From NCBI RefSeq assembly GCF_040438645.1, contig NZ_CP159253.1, forward strand, positions 4,826,501-4,890,500: a DNA stretch of 64,000 bases, given 5' to 3'. This DNA comes from Mesorhizobium sp. WSM2240. Its GTDB lineage: Bacteria > Pseudomonadota > Alphaproteobacteria > Rhizobiales > Rhizobiaceae. Within the stretch, counting starts at the first letter, position 1. Each line of letters opens with the position of its first letter. Shown here one piece after another: positions 21,628 through 33,156 of the stretch. The notes beneath the pieces are model-generated. The model worked only from the letters and a program-made list of their open reading frames with translations, searched no databases and was not told the origin of the DNA. Position numbers and translations under genes: made by a program.

Positions 21628-22026
21628 ATGGAATTCGCGTTTCCGTGGCCGGTTACACAAGGCGAGTGGCTGGCCTGGTCGTCGGCCGCCATCACCGTGC
21701 TATTTGGCCTGATGTTCTTCTTCGCACCGCGTCTGTCGTTCAAGGCCCTGCGGCTGCAGCCCACCGAGAACCATCCGGAAGCGGTGGCGGAAGGGCGCGC
21801 GACCATGTCGGGCTTCTATCTGGGTCTCGGCCTCTGCTGCATCCTGCTGACGCCGCAGCCGTTCCTCTATCTGGCGCTCGGCTTCTCCTGGCTGTTCACA
21901 GCGTTTGGCCGGCTTGTGTCTATTCTGTCCGACCGCGGAAATACGCTCTACAACTGGGTTTTCGTGCTGGTCGACCTTGTGCTTGCACTGCTGCCGCTGG
22001 GGTTCGCGTTCGGCTTCCTTCAGTGA
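21628..22026 (+). CDS. Small four-helix membrane protein upstream of atpH
   Basis: A 132-residue hydrophobic protein with about four membrane segments (near residues 15-35, 60-80, 82-100 and 110-130) and a conserved-looking FFFAPRLSFKALRLQP loop. ATG 21628 is supported by GGAGGGG five bases upstream. I recall an Agrobacterium-type family of this size that public annotation labels a phage-infection protein, but I cannot confirm the match here. The function is unknown. It lies about 220 bases upstream of the ATP synthase operon on the same strand. Confidence 0.7.
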   Translation: MEFAFPWPVTQGEWLAWSSAAITVLFGLMFFFAPRLSFKALRLQPTENHPEAVAEGRATMSGFYLGLGLCCILLTPQPFLYLALGFSWLFTAFGRLVSILSDRGNTLYNWVFVLVDLVLALLPLGFAFGFLQ

Positions 22027-22250
22027 ATCCGCAGCGTCTCCGCCGGGCTGCGACAAAACTGCCCAAACGCCCGTCCGGCAACGTGTTGCGGTCGGTAAAT
22101 GCCTGTGCTAGACGGCAGTCGACTTTCGTTCGGGGGACGCGTCACGCGCAGGCTCTCCGTCGAGAAAATGCAGCAAGGTCAAAGATTTAGCAGAGTTCCA
22201 CACTCGCGCCAACAATCTTGCGGCCTGTCAGACAAGAGAAAAGACGGTCC

Positions 22251-22811
22251 GTGGCACAGTCTAGCTCGCCAATCTCTGGAGTCGCGGAACGCTATGCGGG
22301 TTCGCTCTACGAACTCGCCGCCCAGGCAAAGGCGGTTTCCGCCGTGGAATCCGATCTCGGCCGCTTCGAGGCACTGCTTGCGGGCAGCGAAGACCTAACT
22401 CGGATGATCCGCAGCCCGGTATTCTCGTCGGACGAGCAATTCAAGGCGATCTCCGCCATCGCGGCCAAGGCCAAAATCGGCGGCCTCGTCGGCAATTTCC
22501 TGCGGGTGGTCGCGCAGAACCGTCGCCTTTTCGCGGTGCCGGCAATGATCAAGGCATTCCGCCAGATCGCCGCCGCAGAGCGCGGCGAAGTCTCGGCCGA
22601 AGTGACCTCGGCCCATGCACTGACCCCGGCGCAGGAAAAGGAACTCAAGACCGCACTGAAAGGCGTCGCCGGCAAGGACGTGTCGATCGCCGTCACAGTC
22701 GATCCCTCGCTGCTCGGCGGCCTCATCGTCAAGATCGGCTCGCGCCAGATCGATACTTCGCTCAAAACCAAACTCAATTCGCTCAAGCTCGCACTGAAAG
22801 AGGTCGGCTGA
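22251..22811 (+). CDS. atpH: F1Fo ATP synthase delta subunit
   Basis: Part of the peripheral stalk joining F1 to Fo. The 186 residues include the N-terminal helical bundle ([14 protein letters not shown]) and the C-terminal [21 protein letters not shown] signature. The start is the GTG at 22251 ([11 protein letters not shown]), which fits the family N-terminus. The stop overlaps the atpA start by one base. The 224-base gap upstream should hold the operon promoter; I could not pick out a convincing -35/-10 pair. The genes for the Fo sector (a, b, c) are not in this window, as is usual in alphaproteobacteria. Confidence 0.95.
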   Translation: MAQSSSPISGVAERYAGSLYELAAQAKAVSAVESDLGRFEALLAGSEDLTRMIRSPVFSSDEQFKAISAIAAKAKIGGLVGNFLRVVAQNRRLFAVPAMIKAFRQIAAAERGEVSAEVTSAHALTPAQEKELKTALKGVAGKDVSIAVTVDPSLLGGLIVKIGSRQIDTSLKTKLNSLKLALKEVG

Positions 22812-24340
22812 TGGACATCCGCGCCGCGGAAATTTCCGCAATTCTGAAAGACCAGATCAAGAATTTCGGCAAGGAGGCTGAAGTCTCCGAAGTCGGCCAG
22901 GTTCTCTCCGTCGGCGACGGTATTGCCCGCGTCTATGGCCTCGATAATGTCCAGGCCGGCGAGATGGTCGAGTTTCCGGGCGGCATCCGCGGCATGGCGC
23001 TGAACCTCGAAGAGGATAATGTCGGCGTCGTCATCTTCGGCAATGACCGCGACATCAAGGAAGGCGACACCGTCAAGCGCACCGGCTCGATCGTCGACGT
23101 GCCGGTCGGCAAGGGCCTGCTCGGACGCGTCGTCGATGCGCTCGGCAATCCGATCGATGGCAAAGGCCCGATCGTCGCCGCCGAGCGCCGCCGCGTCGAC
23201 GTCAAGGCGCCCGGCATCATCCCGCGCAAGTCGGTGCATGAGCCGATGTCGACGGGCCTCAAGGCCATCGACGCGCTGATCCCGATCGGCCGCGGCCAGC
23301 GCGAACTGGTCATCGGCGACCGCCAGACCGGCAAGACCGCGATCATTCTCGACACCTTCCTCAACCAGCGGCCGCTGAACCAGGGCGACGACGAGAGCCA
23401 GAAGCTCTACTGCGTCTATGTCGCCGTCGGTCAGAAGCGCTCGACCGTCGCGCAGTTCGTCAAGGTGCTGGAGGAGCGCGGCGCGCTCGAATATTCAATC
23501 ATCATCGCCGCGACCGCTTCGGACCCCGCTCCGATGCAGTTCCTGGCTCCGTTCGCCGGCTGCGCCATGGGCGAGTATTTCCGCGACAACGCCATGCATG
23601 CGGTGATCGCCTATGACGACCTGTCGAAGCAGGCCGTCGCCTACCGCCAGATGTCGCTGCTGCTGCGCCGCCCGCCCGGCCGCGAAGCCTATCCGGGCGA
23701 CGTTTTCTACCTGCATTCGCGCTTGCTCGAACGCGCCGCCAAGCTGAACGATGAGAATGGCAACGGTTCGCTGACGGCTCTGCCGGTCATCGAAACCCAG
23801 GCCAACGACGTTTCGGCCTACATCCCGACCAACGTGATCTCGATTACCGACGGCCAGATCTTCCTCGAGACCAACCTGTTCTTCCAGGGTATTCGCCCGG
23901 CGGTGAACGTTGGCCTCTCGGTGTCGCGCGTCGGTTCGTCGGCGCAGATCAAGGCGATGAAGCAGGTCGCCGGCTCGATTAAGGGCGAACTCGCGCAGTA
24001 CCGTGAAATGGCGGCCTTCGCGCAGTTCGGTTCCGACCTTGACGCCGCTACGCAGCGCCTGCTGAACCGCGGCGCACGCCTGACCGAATTGCTCAAGCAG
24101 CCGCAATTCTCGCCGCTGAAGACGGAAGAGCAGGTCGCGGTGATCTTCGCCGGCGTCAACGGCTATCTCGACAAGCTGACCTTGCCCCAGGTCGGCAAGT
24201 TCGAGCAGGGCCTGCTGGCGCATATGCGCTCGGAGGGCAAGGAAGTGCTCGACGGCATCCGCAAGGAAAAGGCGCTGTCGGACGATCTGCGCGCCCAGCT
24301 GAAGAGCCATATCGACGCCTACGCGAAAAACTTCGCCTGA
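22811..24340 (+). CDS. atpA: F1Fo ATP synthase alpha subunit
   Basis: Non-catalytic nucleotide-binding subunit of the F1 hexamer. The 509 residues carry the Walker A motif [10 protein letters not shown] (about residue 170), the [20 protein letters not shown] signature and the C-terminal helical domain. The start codon shares its A with the atpH stop (TGATG), so the two are translationally coupled. The gene order atpH-A-G-D-C is that of the alphaproteobacterial F1 operon. Confidence 0.98.
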   Translation: MDIRAAEISAILKDQIKNFGKEAEVSEVGQVLSVGDGIARVYGLDNVQAGEMVEFPGGIRGMALNLEEDNVGVVIFGNDRDIKEGDTVKRTGSIVDVPVGKGLLGRVVDALGNPIDGKGPIVAAERRRVDVKAPGIIPRKSVHEPMSTGLKAIDALIPIGRGQRELVIGDRQTGKTAIILDTFLNQRPLNQGDDESQKLYCVYVAVGQKRSTVAQFVKVLEERGALEYSIIIAATASDPAPMQFLAPFAGCAMGEYFRDNAMHAVIAYDDLSKQAVAYRQMSLLLRRPPGREAYPGDVFYLHSRLLERAAKLNDENGNGSLTALPVIETQANDVSAYIPTNVISITDGQIFLETNLFFQGIRPAVNVGLSVSRVGSSAQIKAMKQVAGSIKGELAQYREMAAFAQFGSDLDAATQRLLNRGARLTELLKQPQFSPLKTEEQVAVIFAGVNGYLDKLTLPQVGKFEQGLLAHMRSEGKEVLDGIRKEKALSDDLRAQLKSHIDAYAKNFA

Positions 24341-24355
24341 TTGCACGGATAGGGC

Positions 24356-25249
24356 ATGGCTTCCTTAAAAGACCTTCGCAACCGTATCGCCTCGGTCAAG
24401 GCGACGCAGAAGATCACCAAGGCGATGCAGATGGTCGCCGCGGCGAAACTGCGCCGCGCGCAGGAAGCAGCGGAAGCCGCCCGCCCCTACTCGCAGCGCA
24501 TGGGCGCCGTGCTGGCAAACATCGCGCAGGCCGTCGGCAATGCCGGCGGCAGCGATGCGCCGCAGCTGATGAGCGGCACCGGCAGGGACGATACGCATCT
24601 GCTGGTCGTCTGCACCGCCGAGCGCGGCCTTTGCGGCGGCTTCAACTCGCAGATCGCGCGTTTTGCCCGCGAGCACATCCGCAAGCTGCTGGCCGACGGC
24701 AAGACGGTGAAGATCATTACCGTCGGCAAGAAGGGCTACGACATCCTTCGCCGGGAATATGGTTCGCTGATCATCGAGCGCGTCGACCTGCGCGAGGTCA
24801 AGACGCTCGGCTTCGTCAATGCGGACGCGATCGCCAAGAAGGTGATAGCGCTGTTCAACGAGGGCGCCTTCGACATCTGCACGCTATTCTATTCCGAATT
24901 CAAGTCGGTGATCAGCCAGGTCCCGACGTTGCAGCAGATCATCCCCGCCGGGGCGATCGTCGCGGCCGTGGAGCCGGAGACGGCCGGCGGCAACGCCGTT
25001 TATGAGTACGAGCCGGAGCCGGGCGAAATACTTGCCGATCTCATCCCCCGCAACATTTCGGTGCAGATCTTCCGTGCGCTGCTCGAAAACGCGGCCGGCG
25101 AGATGGGCGCCAAGATGAGCGCCATGGACAATGCAACGCGCAATGCCGGCGACATGATCAACAAGCTTACGATCACCTACAACCGCCAGCGGCAGGCGCA
25201 GATCACCAAGGAACTGATCGAAATCATTTCGGGCGCGGAAGCGCTCTAG
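24356..25249 (+). CDS. atpG: F1Fo ATP synthase gamma subunit
   Basis: The central rotor shaft of F1. The 297 residues begin [20 protein letters not shown] and end with the paired-helix signature [20 protein letters not shown], which sits inside the alpha/beta ring. The central Rossmann-like domain contains [16 protein letters not shown]. Fifteen bases separate it from atpA. Nothing is unusual for an alphaproteobacterial gamma subunit. Confidence 0.97.
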   Translation: MASLKDLRNRIASVKATQKITKAMQMVAAAKLRRAQEAAEAARPYSQRMGAVLANIAQAVGNAGGSDAPQLMSGTGRDDTHLLVVCTAERGLCGGFNSQIARFAREHIRKLLADGKTVKIITVGKKGYDILRREYGSLIIERVDLREVKTLGFVNADAIAKKVIALFNEGAFDICTLFYSEFKSVISQVPTLQQIIPAGAIVAAVEPETAGGNAVYEYEPEPGEILADLIPRNISVQIFRALLENAAGEMGAKMSAMDNATRNAGDMINKLTITYNRQRQAQITKELIEIISGAEAL

Positions 25250-25257
25250 CCACATGA

Positions 25258-26940
<1,683 letters not shown>

Positions 26941-26943
26941 ACG

Positions 26944-27036
26944 AGGCAGTAGGCAACAGGGAGTAGGCAATAGGGGTAAGAAGGAAAGTCGCGGGCGCCT
27001 TTCGCCATTGCCGACTGCCTATTGCCTACTGCCTGA
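26944..27036. repeat. Heptamer-built inverted repeat between atpD and atpC
   Basis: The left arm is a degenerate series of AGGCAGT, AGGCAAC, GGGAGT, AGGCAAT units; the right arm is the complement, TTGCCGA, CTGCCTA, TTGCCTA, CTGCCTG. Together they can fold into a long imperfect hairpin inside the atp transcript. The right end, TGCCTACTGCCTGAT, recurs exactly at the end of the element at 35893-35970. The family is a mobile-looking intergenic repeat known to me from Mesorhizobium-type genomes. Confidence 0.72.
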
Positions 27037-27042
27037 TTGAAC

Positions 27043-27441
27043 ATGGCTGAAGCTTTCAAATTCGAACTGGTCTCCCCCGAACGCCTGCTCGTTTCGGAAC
27101 AAGTCGAGCATGTCGTCATTCCGGGCGCGGAAGGCGAGATGACGGTTCTGGCCAATCACTCCCCGGTGATGACCACGGTCAAGCCCGGCGTCGTGACGGT
27201 CAAACCGGTAGGTGGCGGCGAGGAGCGCTACGTGGTGTTCGGCGGCTTCGCCGACATCCTGCCCTCGGGTTGCACGCTGCTTGCTGAATCGGCCATGCTG
27301 GTTTCCGAGATCGATCGCGACGACCTTGCCCGCCGCATCCAGGAAGCCAGGGAAGATCTCGCCGACGCCAAGAACGACGAGGACCGCACCAGGGCCGAGG
27401 CTTTCCTCGGGCAGTTGGCGACGCTGCAAGACGCCGTATAG
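27043..27441 (+). CDS. atpC: F1Fo ATP synthase epsilon subunit
   Basis: Regulatory subunit at the foot of the rotor. The 132 residues have the N-terminal beta-sandwich (FELVSPERLLVSEQVEHVVI, PGAEGEMTVLANHSPVMT) and the C-terminal helical hairpin (IDRDDLARRIQEAREDLADA). It is the last gene of the operon and is set apart from atpD by the heptamer repeat, which covers nearly the whole 102-base gap; its folding could affect how much epsilon is made relative to beta. A terminator follows at 27478. Confidence 0.96.
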   Translation: MAEAFKFELVSPERLLVSEQVEHVVIPGAEGEMTVLANHSPVMTTVKPGVVTVKPVGGGEERYVVFGGFADILPSGCTLLAESAMLVSEIDRDDLARRIQEAREDLADAKNDEDRTRAEAFLGQLATLQDAV

Positions 27442-27477
27442 CCAAACCGGCGTTGAAGCACCGCTACGGGACAAAAG

Positions 27478-27502
27478 AGCGAGGCTAGGCTTCGCTTTTT
27501 TA
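27478..27502 (+). terminator. Rho-independent terminator of the atp operon
   Basis: An 8-bp stem AGCGAGGC / GCTTCGCT (one G-T pair) with a TAG loop is followed by TTTTTATT. It lies 37 bases after the atpC stop and ends the atpHAGDC transcript. The stem is nearly the same as that of the rsmB terminator at 3613-3636. Confidence 0.9.
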
Positions 27503-27667
27503 TTGGGCGGATGAAAGATCCTGGCTCTGACCCACGAAGTTGGAAGCGCGACGCCCTGGAGCAGCCGTTCTACGGGGGACATCCGCCTGGCGGGGCAATT
27601 TCGCCTTCGCGCAACAGCGTGAATCATCTAGACTCTTTTCGGACGGGGGCGTCCGGAGGGTGACTTT

Positions 27668-29377
27668 TTGGCAGTGGCTGCAGGCAATACGACGCGTCTC
27701 TGGGCGCTCGTTGCCAGGGAGTATTGGCGCAGGGCCCGCCGCCGCCTGCGTGCGGGGCCGGTCTATCGCTGGCGCTATACCGGCCGCACGCCCGAGCGGG
27801 TTCTGATTGCGCCGCCGGATTTGCGCCTGGCCGATCCGCAGATCGCGCTCGAAATCTACTATGGCCGCTTCCCGTTTTCCGGCCACATGGTCGAGACCGC
27901 CGGCCGCTCCCCCTTCCAGCTCGAGGTGGCCAATCGCGGCTGGCAGAAATCGCTGCACGGCTTCCGCTGGCTGCGCCATATGCGCGCCGCCGGCACCGAG
28001 CTCGCCGCCGCCAACGCCCGCGCGCTGGTTTCCGACTGGATTGCCATGCATGGCGGCCGCATTTCCGGCGTCGCCTGGGAGCCGGCGACGACCGCCAAGC
28101 GCATCATCGCCTGGCTGCAGCATTCCTCGGTGGTGCTGCAGGGCGCGGAACTGCCCTTCTACCGCGCTTTTTTGAAATCGCTGGCGCTGCAAATCCGCTA
28201 CCTGCGCTCTATGGCGCGTGAATTGCCCGACGGCAAGGCGCGGCTGCGGACCCGCATAGCGCTCGCCTTCGCCGCACTGTCGCTGCCTGCCTCGGCTTCG
28301 ACCCTGCGCAGCGCCACGCGCAACCTCGCCGAAGAGCTGGAGCGCCAGATCCTTCCGGACGGCGGCCATATTTCGCGCAACCCGATTGTCGTGCTGGAAC
28401 TCCTGTCGGACCTCCTCCCGCTGCGCCAGACCTACGCCAACCAGGCCGAACAGCCGCCCGAGGCCCTTATCGGAGCGGTCGAGCGCATGCTGCCGGCGCT
28501 GCGCTTCTTTCGCCATCAGGACGGCAGCATCGCACGCTTCAACGGCATGGGCGCCACCATCCAGGACCGCATCGCCGCGATTCTGCGCCACGACGACACG
28601 GTCGGCGCGCCGCTGTTGCATGCGCCGCATTCGGGCTATGAGCGGCTCTCGATGGGCGAAACCACGGTCATTGCCGATACCGGCCTGCCGCCGCCGATCG
28701 ACGTATCGGGCGCGGCCCATGCCGGCTGCCTGTCCTTCGAGATGTCGTCCGGCCGGCACAATTTCATCGTCAATGCCGGCGTCGACACCTATGGGGCCGA
28801 GGATTTTCGGCCGCTGGCGCGCGCCACCGCAGCGCATTCGACCGCCTCGATCAACGACACCTCCTCGGCGCGCTTCACCCATTCGCCGCGCTTCGCTTTG
28901 CTCGGTTCGCCGCTGATCGGCGGGCCGCGGCACGTGCCCTGCGAGCGCATGGATTCGAAGGGCATACAGGGGTTCGTCGCCAGCCATGACGGCTATGTGC
29001 CGGCCTTCGGCATCTATCACGAGCGCGAGCTTTCGCTGTCCAGCCAGGGCGATGTGCTGAGCGGCGTCGACCGCTTCCTGCGCGCAGGCGGCGCGCCGGT
29101 GCGCGACAATGGCCACGACCTGGTGGCGGTCCGCTTCCACATCCACCCGGACATCGAGCTTTTCCGCGACCGGAACGGCCATTTCGTTCTGGCCGCGCCG
29201 CGCGCCGACCGCTGGACGTTTACCTGCAACAAGGTCGAGCCGCAGGTCGAGGAATCGATCTTCTTCGCCGGCCTCGGCGGCCCGCGCCGCAGCCGCCAGA
29301 TCGTGCTCGCCTTCAAGGCCTCCGAATTCGGCGAGGTGCACTGGCAGATGACCCGCATGCGTCCGGCCGGTCCCTAG
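27668..29377 (+). CDS. Heparinase II/III family protein
   Basis: A 569-residue protein with an N-terminal alpha/alpha toroid-like region and a C-terminal heparinase II/III beta-sandwich (from about residue 330, SGYERLSMGETTVIADTG onward, with FIVNAGVDTYG and ARATAAHSTASINDTSSAR). Members are polysaccharide lyases, but the rhizobial chromosomal type has no proven substrate. No clear signal peptide is seen. The start is probably TTG 27668, eight bases after GGAGGG. In many rhizobia this gene follows rsmB; here it is about 22 kb away, next to the atp operon. Confidence 0.85.
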   Translation: MAVAAGNTTRLWALVAREYWRRARRRLRAGPVYRWRYTGRTPERVLIAPPDLRLADPQIALEIYYGRFPFSGHMVETAGRSPFQLEVANRGWQKSLHGFRWLRHMRAAGTELAAANARALVSDWIAMHGGRISGVAWEPATTAKRIIAWLQHSSVVLQGAELPFYRAFLKSLALQIRYLRSMARELPDGKARLRTRIALAFAALSLPASASTLRSATRNLAEELERQILPDGGHISRNPIVVLELLSDLLPLRQTYANQAEQPPEALIGAVERMLPALRFFRHQDGSIARFNGMGATIQDRIAAILRHDDTVGAPLLHAPHSGYERLSMGETTVIADTGLPPPIDVSGAAHAGCLSFEMSSGRHNFIVNAGVDTYGAEDFRPLARATAAHSTASINDTSSARFTHSPRFALLGSPLIGGPRHVPCERMDSKGIQGFVASHDGYVPAFGIYHERELSLSSQGDVLSGVDRFLRAGGAPVRDNGHDLVAVRFHIHPDIELFRDRNGHFVLAAPRADRWTFTCNKVEPQVEESIFFAGLGGPRRSRQIVLAFKASEFGEVHWQMTRMRPAGP

Positions 29378-29386
29378 CGGCCTCCC

Positions 29387-30871
29387 CTAAGCGCCGTAGC
29401 GCTTCTTCAGATGCGCTGTGAAGTGCGCGGCGTTGAGCTTCTCGCCGGTGGCGCGCTCCATCAGTTCCGGCGTCGACCAGCGCGAGCCTTGCGACCAGAT
29501 CTTTTCGTGCCGCCAGGCGGTGACCGTGTCGAACTTTCCTTTCGCAATCTCGTCGTCGACCGCCGGGTGCAGTGTCTCCAGTGCCGCCCATTGCTGCGCC
29601 GCCATCATCGCGCCCAGCGTGTAAGAGGGGAAATAGCCGAACGCGCCGCTCGGCCAATGCACGTCCTGCATCGGCCCGTCCTGCGGCGTGTCGACGGTGG
29701 AGAGGCCGAGATAATCGCGCATCTTGGCGTCCCAGGCTTCCGGCAGGTCGGCGGCTTTCAGCCGTCCGCTGACCAGCTCCTGCTCCAGCTCGAAGCGCAG
29801 GATAACATGCAGCGGATAGGTGACCTCGTCGGCGTCGACGCGGATCAGGCCCCGCTCGACCCAATGCACATGGGCTAAAATCTCGTCCTTCGCCCAGCGC
29901 TCGCCGAGATATTGCTCGACCAGCGGCAGCGCCCATTCCCAGAAGGCGGGGTTGCGGCCGAGCTGCTTTTCGACGAACAGGCTCTGGCTCTCGTGCATGG
30001 CCATGCCGCGCGCCTTGCCGAGCGGCCAGTGCGACCATGGCTTGGGCAGGTTCTGCTCGTACATGGCATGGCCGGTCTCGTGCAGCACGCCCATCAGCGC
30101 CGAGAGGAAATCGGAGGTCTTGTAGCGCGTTGTTATACGCACGTCGGTCGGCACGCCGCCGCAGAACGGATGGTGCGACACGGACAGGCTGCCATGGGTG
30201 AAGTCGAAGCCGACGGCCGCCATCATGGCGAGGCCGAGTTCGCGCTGCTTGTCGATCGGATAGATGCCCGACAGCGGCCGCAGCGGATTTTTGGCCAGCC
30301 GTTCCTCCTGCACCGCCAGCGCTTCAGGCACGAAGCCTTTCAGAAAAGCCTTCAGCTCGGAAAACACCGGAGCGATGTCGATCGCGCGATGGCCGGGATC
30401 GTACTGCTCCATCAGCGCATCATATGGTTGGAGGCCGAGGGCTGCGGCGCGCAGTTCCGCCTCCTCGCGCACCAGCGCGACAATGTTGTCCAGCGCCGGC
30501 AGGAAGCCAAACCAGTCGTTCTTGGCGCGCAGGTCGCGCCAGAGCTGCTCGGAGCGCAGCCGGGCCGTGGTCTGGCGCTCGACGAACTCCGTCGGCAGGC
30601 AGGTCATGTTGGTGTAGTGGCGGCGAAATTCCCGTAGTGCGGCTTGCTGATCCTCGTTGAGCGCTTCCTCTTCAGCCGCCGCGATCCAGTCGGCGATCTC
30701 AGGGGCGGTCGCGCGGGCGTGGTGCATGCCGGCGAGCGCCGACATCGCTTCCGCCCGCTTCTCGCCGCCGCCGACGGCCATATGCGTCGCCTCGTCTGCG
30801 CCGAGTATGGCGAGCGAATGCTCCAGCGCTTCGAGCTTGCGGCAAAGCTGGTCGATTTTTTCGAAGGACAT
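29387..30871 (-). CDS. M32 family metallocarboxypeptidase
   Basis: Thermus-type carboxypeptidase that trims C-terminal residues from peptides in the cytoplasm. From ATG 30871 (MSFEKIDQ) it has 494 residues. The zinc motif is HETGH at residues 264-268 (GVLHETGHAMYEQNLP) and the third ligand region is MHESQSLFVEKQLGRN. The family markers TDVRITTRYK and PSYTLGAMMAAQ are also present. An upstream in-frame extension of 72 codons runs through repeat DNA and is not considered coding. It is convergent with the heparinase-like gene, nine bases apart. Confidence 0.93.
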   Translation of the reverse strand: MSFEKIDQLCRKLEALEHSLAILGADEATHMAVGGGEKRAEAMSALAGMHHARATAPEIADWIAAAEEEALNEDQQAALREFRRHYTNMTCLPTEFVERQTTARLRSEQLWRDLRAKNDWFGFLPALDNIVALVREEAELRAAALGLQPYDALMEQYDPGHRAIDIAPVFSELKAFLKGFVPEALAVQEERLAKNPLRPLSGIYPIDKQRELGLAMMAAVGFDFTHGSLSVSHHPFCGGVPTDVRITTRYKTSDFLSALMGVLHETGHAMYEQNLPKPWSHWPLGKARGMAMHESQSLFVEKQLGRNPAFWEWALPLVEQYLGERWAKDEILAHVHWVERGLIRVDADEVTYPLHVILRFELEQELVSGRLKAADLPEAWDAKMRDYLGLSTVDTPQDGPMQDVHWPSGAFGYFPSYTLGAMMAAQQWAALETLHPAVDDEIAKGKFDTVTAWRHEKIWSQGSRWSTPELMERATGEKLNAAHFTAHLKKRYGA

Positions 30872-31705
30872 GATGATTCCGATCGTTTGGGACGGAAGCG
30901 AAGGAACAGCAAGGGAAGGGCAATGGCAAGCCGCAACACCTCCTTCTCTTTGAGGGGAAGGGTCGATCCGCGCAGCGGATCGAATGGGGTTTCTGCGGCA
31001 TGTGGAATGCGATTCTTCCTTCTCCCCTTGTGGGAGAAGGGAGAGGCGCACCTCATCGTCGCCACGCCCGCTTTTGCGTCTGGCCATTGGAGGTAGTCGG
31101 GAAGCGGGGCGCGAGGCCGTGCCTCCTAACTATAAGTAACGTGGCGCGAACCTCGCGCCCCGCCGGCGTTCTTGCCCTGGGAAGGAGGGTGCATTGGCGC
31201 ACGCTGTCCTTCCCGTCGGGCCCGGACCTGGGGGCTCATCACCCAGCCGCGTCACCGATTCACGCGGCCGGCCCGGACGCCGCCTCCCGCCTCGCTCATC
31301 CGGTTCATGACCCGAGTTCCCGCGCGGGAGGTGGGCACAGGATAAGAGCGCTGCGAGGGGGTGTGGATGAGGGCAAGGAAAACATTCCTGACAGATGCTG
31401 ACAGGGGGGCCCGGTTCTGGACCGCCGGAGCACCGCGTCGACCGGTACGGCAAGGATCCTGGGGTCTCCGCTACGTCGCTTCGCTCCTGCTCCGCCCCAG
31501 GATGACGAACGGAGGGGAGGCACCTCCCATCGCCGGCGTCACGACTGCCTAATCCGTAACATGGGAGTGACCACAGGACCCGAGCCATGCCCGTTCGGAC
31601 GAAGCGACCTTTGAGAACGGGCGGTGTATATACTTGTGATATGTCGAACGGCGTATCGCCGAGCACTTGGAAACGTTTGAACTTCGCATAAAACGGGGGA
31701 GAAAA
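30872..31705. repeat. Repeat-dense intergenic block of about 830 bp
   Basis: No supported gene. It holds at least four perfect inverted repeats: 30964-30982 (CGATCCGC / GCGGATCG, 3-base loop), 31018-31040 (CCTTCTCCC / GGGAGAAGG, 5-base loop), 31104-31163 (13-bp arms GCGGGGCGCGAGG and its complement, 34-base loop), and 31456-31503 (ATCCTGGGG / CCCCAGGAT). Several match short palindromic repeats that I know from rhizobial intergenic DNA. It looks like a preferred landing place for such elements between the carboxypeptidase and DUF1304 genes. Confidence 0.65.
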
Positions 31706-32059
31706 ATGCTGGGCAACATCCTGATCGCCTTGGTGGCGGCGCTACACCTCTATTTCATGTATCTGGAAATGGTGGCGTGGGACACGCCAAGGGGTCACAA
31801 GGCGTTCGGCCTGACGCCGGAATTCGCCAAGGCCTCCAAGGTGCTGGCCGCCAATCAAGGCCTCTATAACGGCTTCCTGGCCGCCGGGCTGATCTGGGGG
31901 CTCTACCTCGGTGAGGCCGGCTTTGCCGTGACTATCTTCTTCCTGTTGTGCGTGATCATGGCAGGTGTATTCGGTGCCGCGACCGTCAGCCGCAAGATTC
32001 TATACGTGCAGGCGCTGCCGGCGGCGCTGGCGCTGTTGGCGCTTTTGATTGGGTGGTAG
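31706..32059 (+). CDS. DUF1304 family membrane protein
   Basis: A 117-residue protein with four predicted membrane segments. It has the family markers ALVAALHLYFMYLEMVAWDT, FGLTPEFAKASKVLAANQGL and YNGFLAAGLIWGLYLG. The function of DUF1304 is unknown. ATG 31706 is supported by GGGGGAG six bases upstream. It is convergent with the OmpA-domain gene; the gap holds the palindrome at 32064-32118. Confidence 0.88.
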   Translation: MLGNILIALVAALHLYFMYLEMVAWDTPRGHKAFGLTPEFAKASKVLAANQGLYNGFLAAGLIWGLYLGEAGFAVTIFFLLCVIMAGVFGAATVSRKILYVQALPAALALLALLIGW

Positions 32060-32063
32060 GCCG

Positions 32064-32118
32064 CGCCGCCCCTCATCCGGCCCTTCGGGTAACCTTCTCC
32101 CCGTAAACGGGGAGCAGG
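32064..32118. repeat. REP-like palindrome between convergent genes
   Basis: The block starts CGCCCCTCATCCGGCCCTTC and contains a perfect 8-bp hairpin, CTCCCCGT / ACGGGGAG (32097-32114), with a two-base loop. Both parts match a repeat very common in rhizobial genomes. It lies between two convergent stop codons (32059 and 32127) and may act as a two-way transcription stop, although no long T-run is present. Confidence 0.65.
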
Positions 32119-32126
32119 GAAGAGAG

Positions 32127-33155
32127 CTACCGTTCCGTCAGCTTCAGCTCGATGCGGCGGTTGCGGCTGCGCGCCTCCGCGGTGTCGGCGGTGTCGAGCG
32201 GCTGGAACTCGCCGAAACCGGCCGCGACCAGACGATTGGCCGGCACGCCGTTGTCGATCAGATATTTGACGACGGAGGTCGCGCGCGCCGTGGAAAGCTC
32301 CCAATTATCACGGTAGCGCCCGGTACCCGACAGCGGGCGGTTGTCGGTGTGGCCGTCGACCCGCAGCACCCAGTTGATCTCCGGCGGGATCTCCTTCTGC
32401 AGCTCGATGATCGCGCCGGCGAGCTTCTGCATCTCGGCTCGCCCCGCCTCGTTGATGACTTCCGAGCCGACCGGGAACAGCACCTCCGACTGGAAGACAA
32501 AGCGGTCGCCCACGATGCGGATGTTTTCGCGGTCCGACAGGATCTCGCGCAGCCGGCCGAAGAAATCCGAGCGGTAGCGATTCAGTTCCTGGACGCGCTG
32601 GGCCAGCGCGACGTTCAGCCGGCGGCCGAGATCGGCGATCTTGGTGTTGGATTCGCGATCGCGCTGCTCCGACACATCCAGCGCCTGTTCGAGCGCGCCG
32701 ATCTGCTTGCGCAACGCCGCGATCTGCTGGTTGAGGAGTTCCACCTGCGACAGCGCCCGCTGGCTGAGCTGGCGCTCGCTGTCGAGCTCGCCGGTCAAGG
32801 CGCCGATCCGCTCTTCGGCCTGGGCACCGGCACCGGCGCCCTGGTCGAGAAGCTGCTGGAGCCTGCTGCGCTCTGCCTCCGCCACCGATAGCGAGGCCTG
32901 GAGATTAGCAAGCGCATCCTCGGCGTCCTGAGTGTTCGACTGCTCCAGCGCCAGTAGCTGCGTCAGCTCGTTGATCTGCGAGTTGAGGCGGGTGAGCACC
33001 TCGTCCTTGCCGGAGATTTCGCGGCTGAGCAGGAACTGCGCCAGCACGAACACCGAAAGCAGGAACATGATGGCCAGAAGCAGCGTCGACAGCGCGTCGA
33101 CGAAGCCAGGCCAGTAGTCTACGCGGCGGTCGCGCCTCGCCCGTGCCAGCGCCAT
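32127..33155 (-). CDS. OmpA-domain, MotB-like stator protein of a MotA/ExbB-type motor pair
   Basis: A 342-residue protein. After a short cytoplasmic start there is one membrane segment (about residues 15-40, YWPGFVDALSTLLLAIMFLL) whose Asp19 is placed like the proton-carrying Asp of MotB, ExbD and TolR. A long coiled coil fills about residues 50-190. A C-terminal OmpA/MotB peptidoglycan-binding domain ends the protein (VLRVDGHTDNRPL, LSTARATSVVKYL, RSRNRRIELKL). It should anchor an inner-membrane ion-driven motor to the cell wall. The start is one base after the stop of the upstream MotA-like gene, so the two are made together. The biological output is unknown. Confidence 0.88.
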   Translation of the reverse strand: MALARARRDRRVDYWPGFVDALSTLLLAIMFLLSVFVLAQFLLSREISGKDEVLTRLNSQINELTQLLALEQSNTQDAEDALANLQASLSVAEAERSRLQQLLDQGAGAGAQAEERIGALTGELDSERQLSQRALSQVELLNQQIAALRKQIGALEQALDVSEQRDRESNTKIADLGRRLNVALAQRVQELNRYRSDFFGRLREILSDRENIRIVGDRFVFQSEVLFPVGSEVINEAGRAEMQKLAGAIIELQKEIPPEINWVLRVDGHTDNRPLSGTGRYRDNWELSTARATSVVKYLIDNGVPANRLVAAGFGEFQPLDTADTAEARSRNRRIELKLTER

Positions 33156-33156
33156 C

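Noticed and set aside
22027..22250. A defined sigma-70 promoter for the atp operon
   Set aside because: Several loose candidates exist (for example TTGCGG followed by GCTAGA), but none has a clear advantage over chance, so no promoter was annotated.
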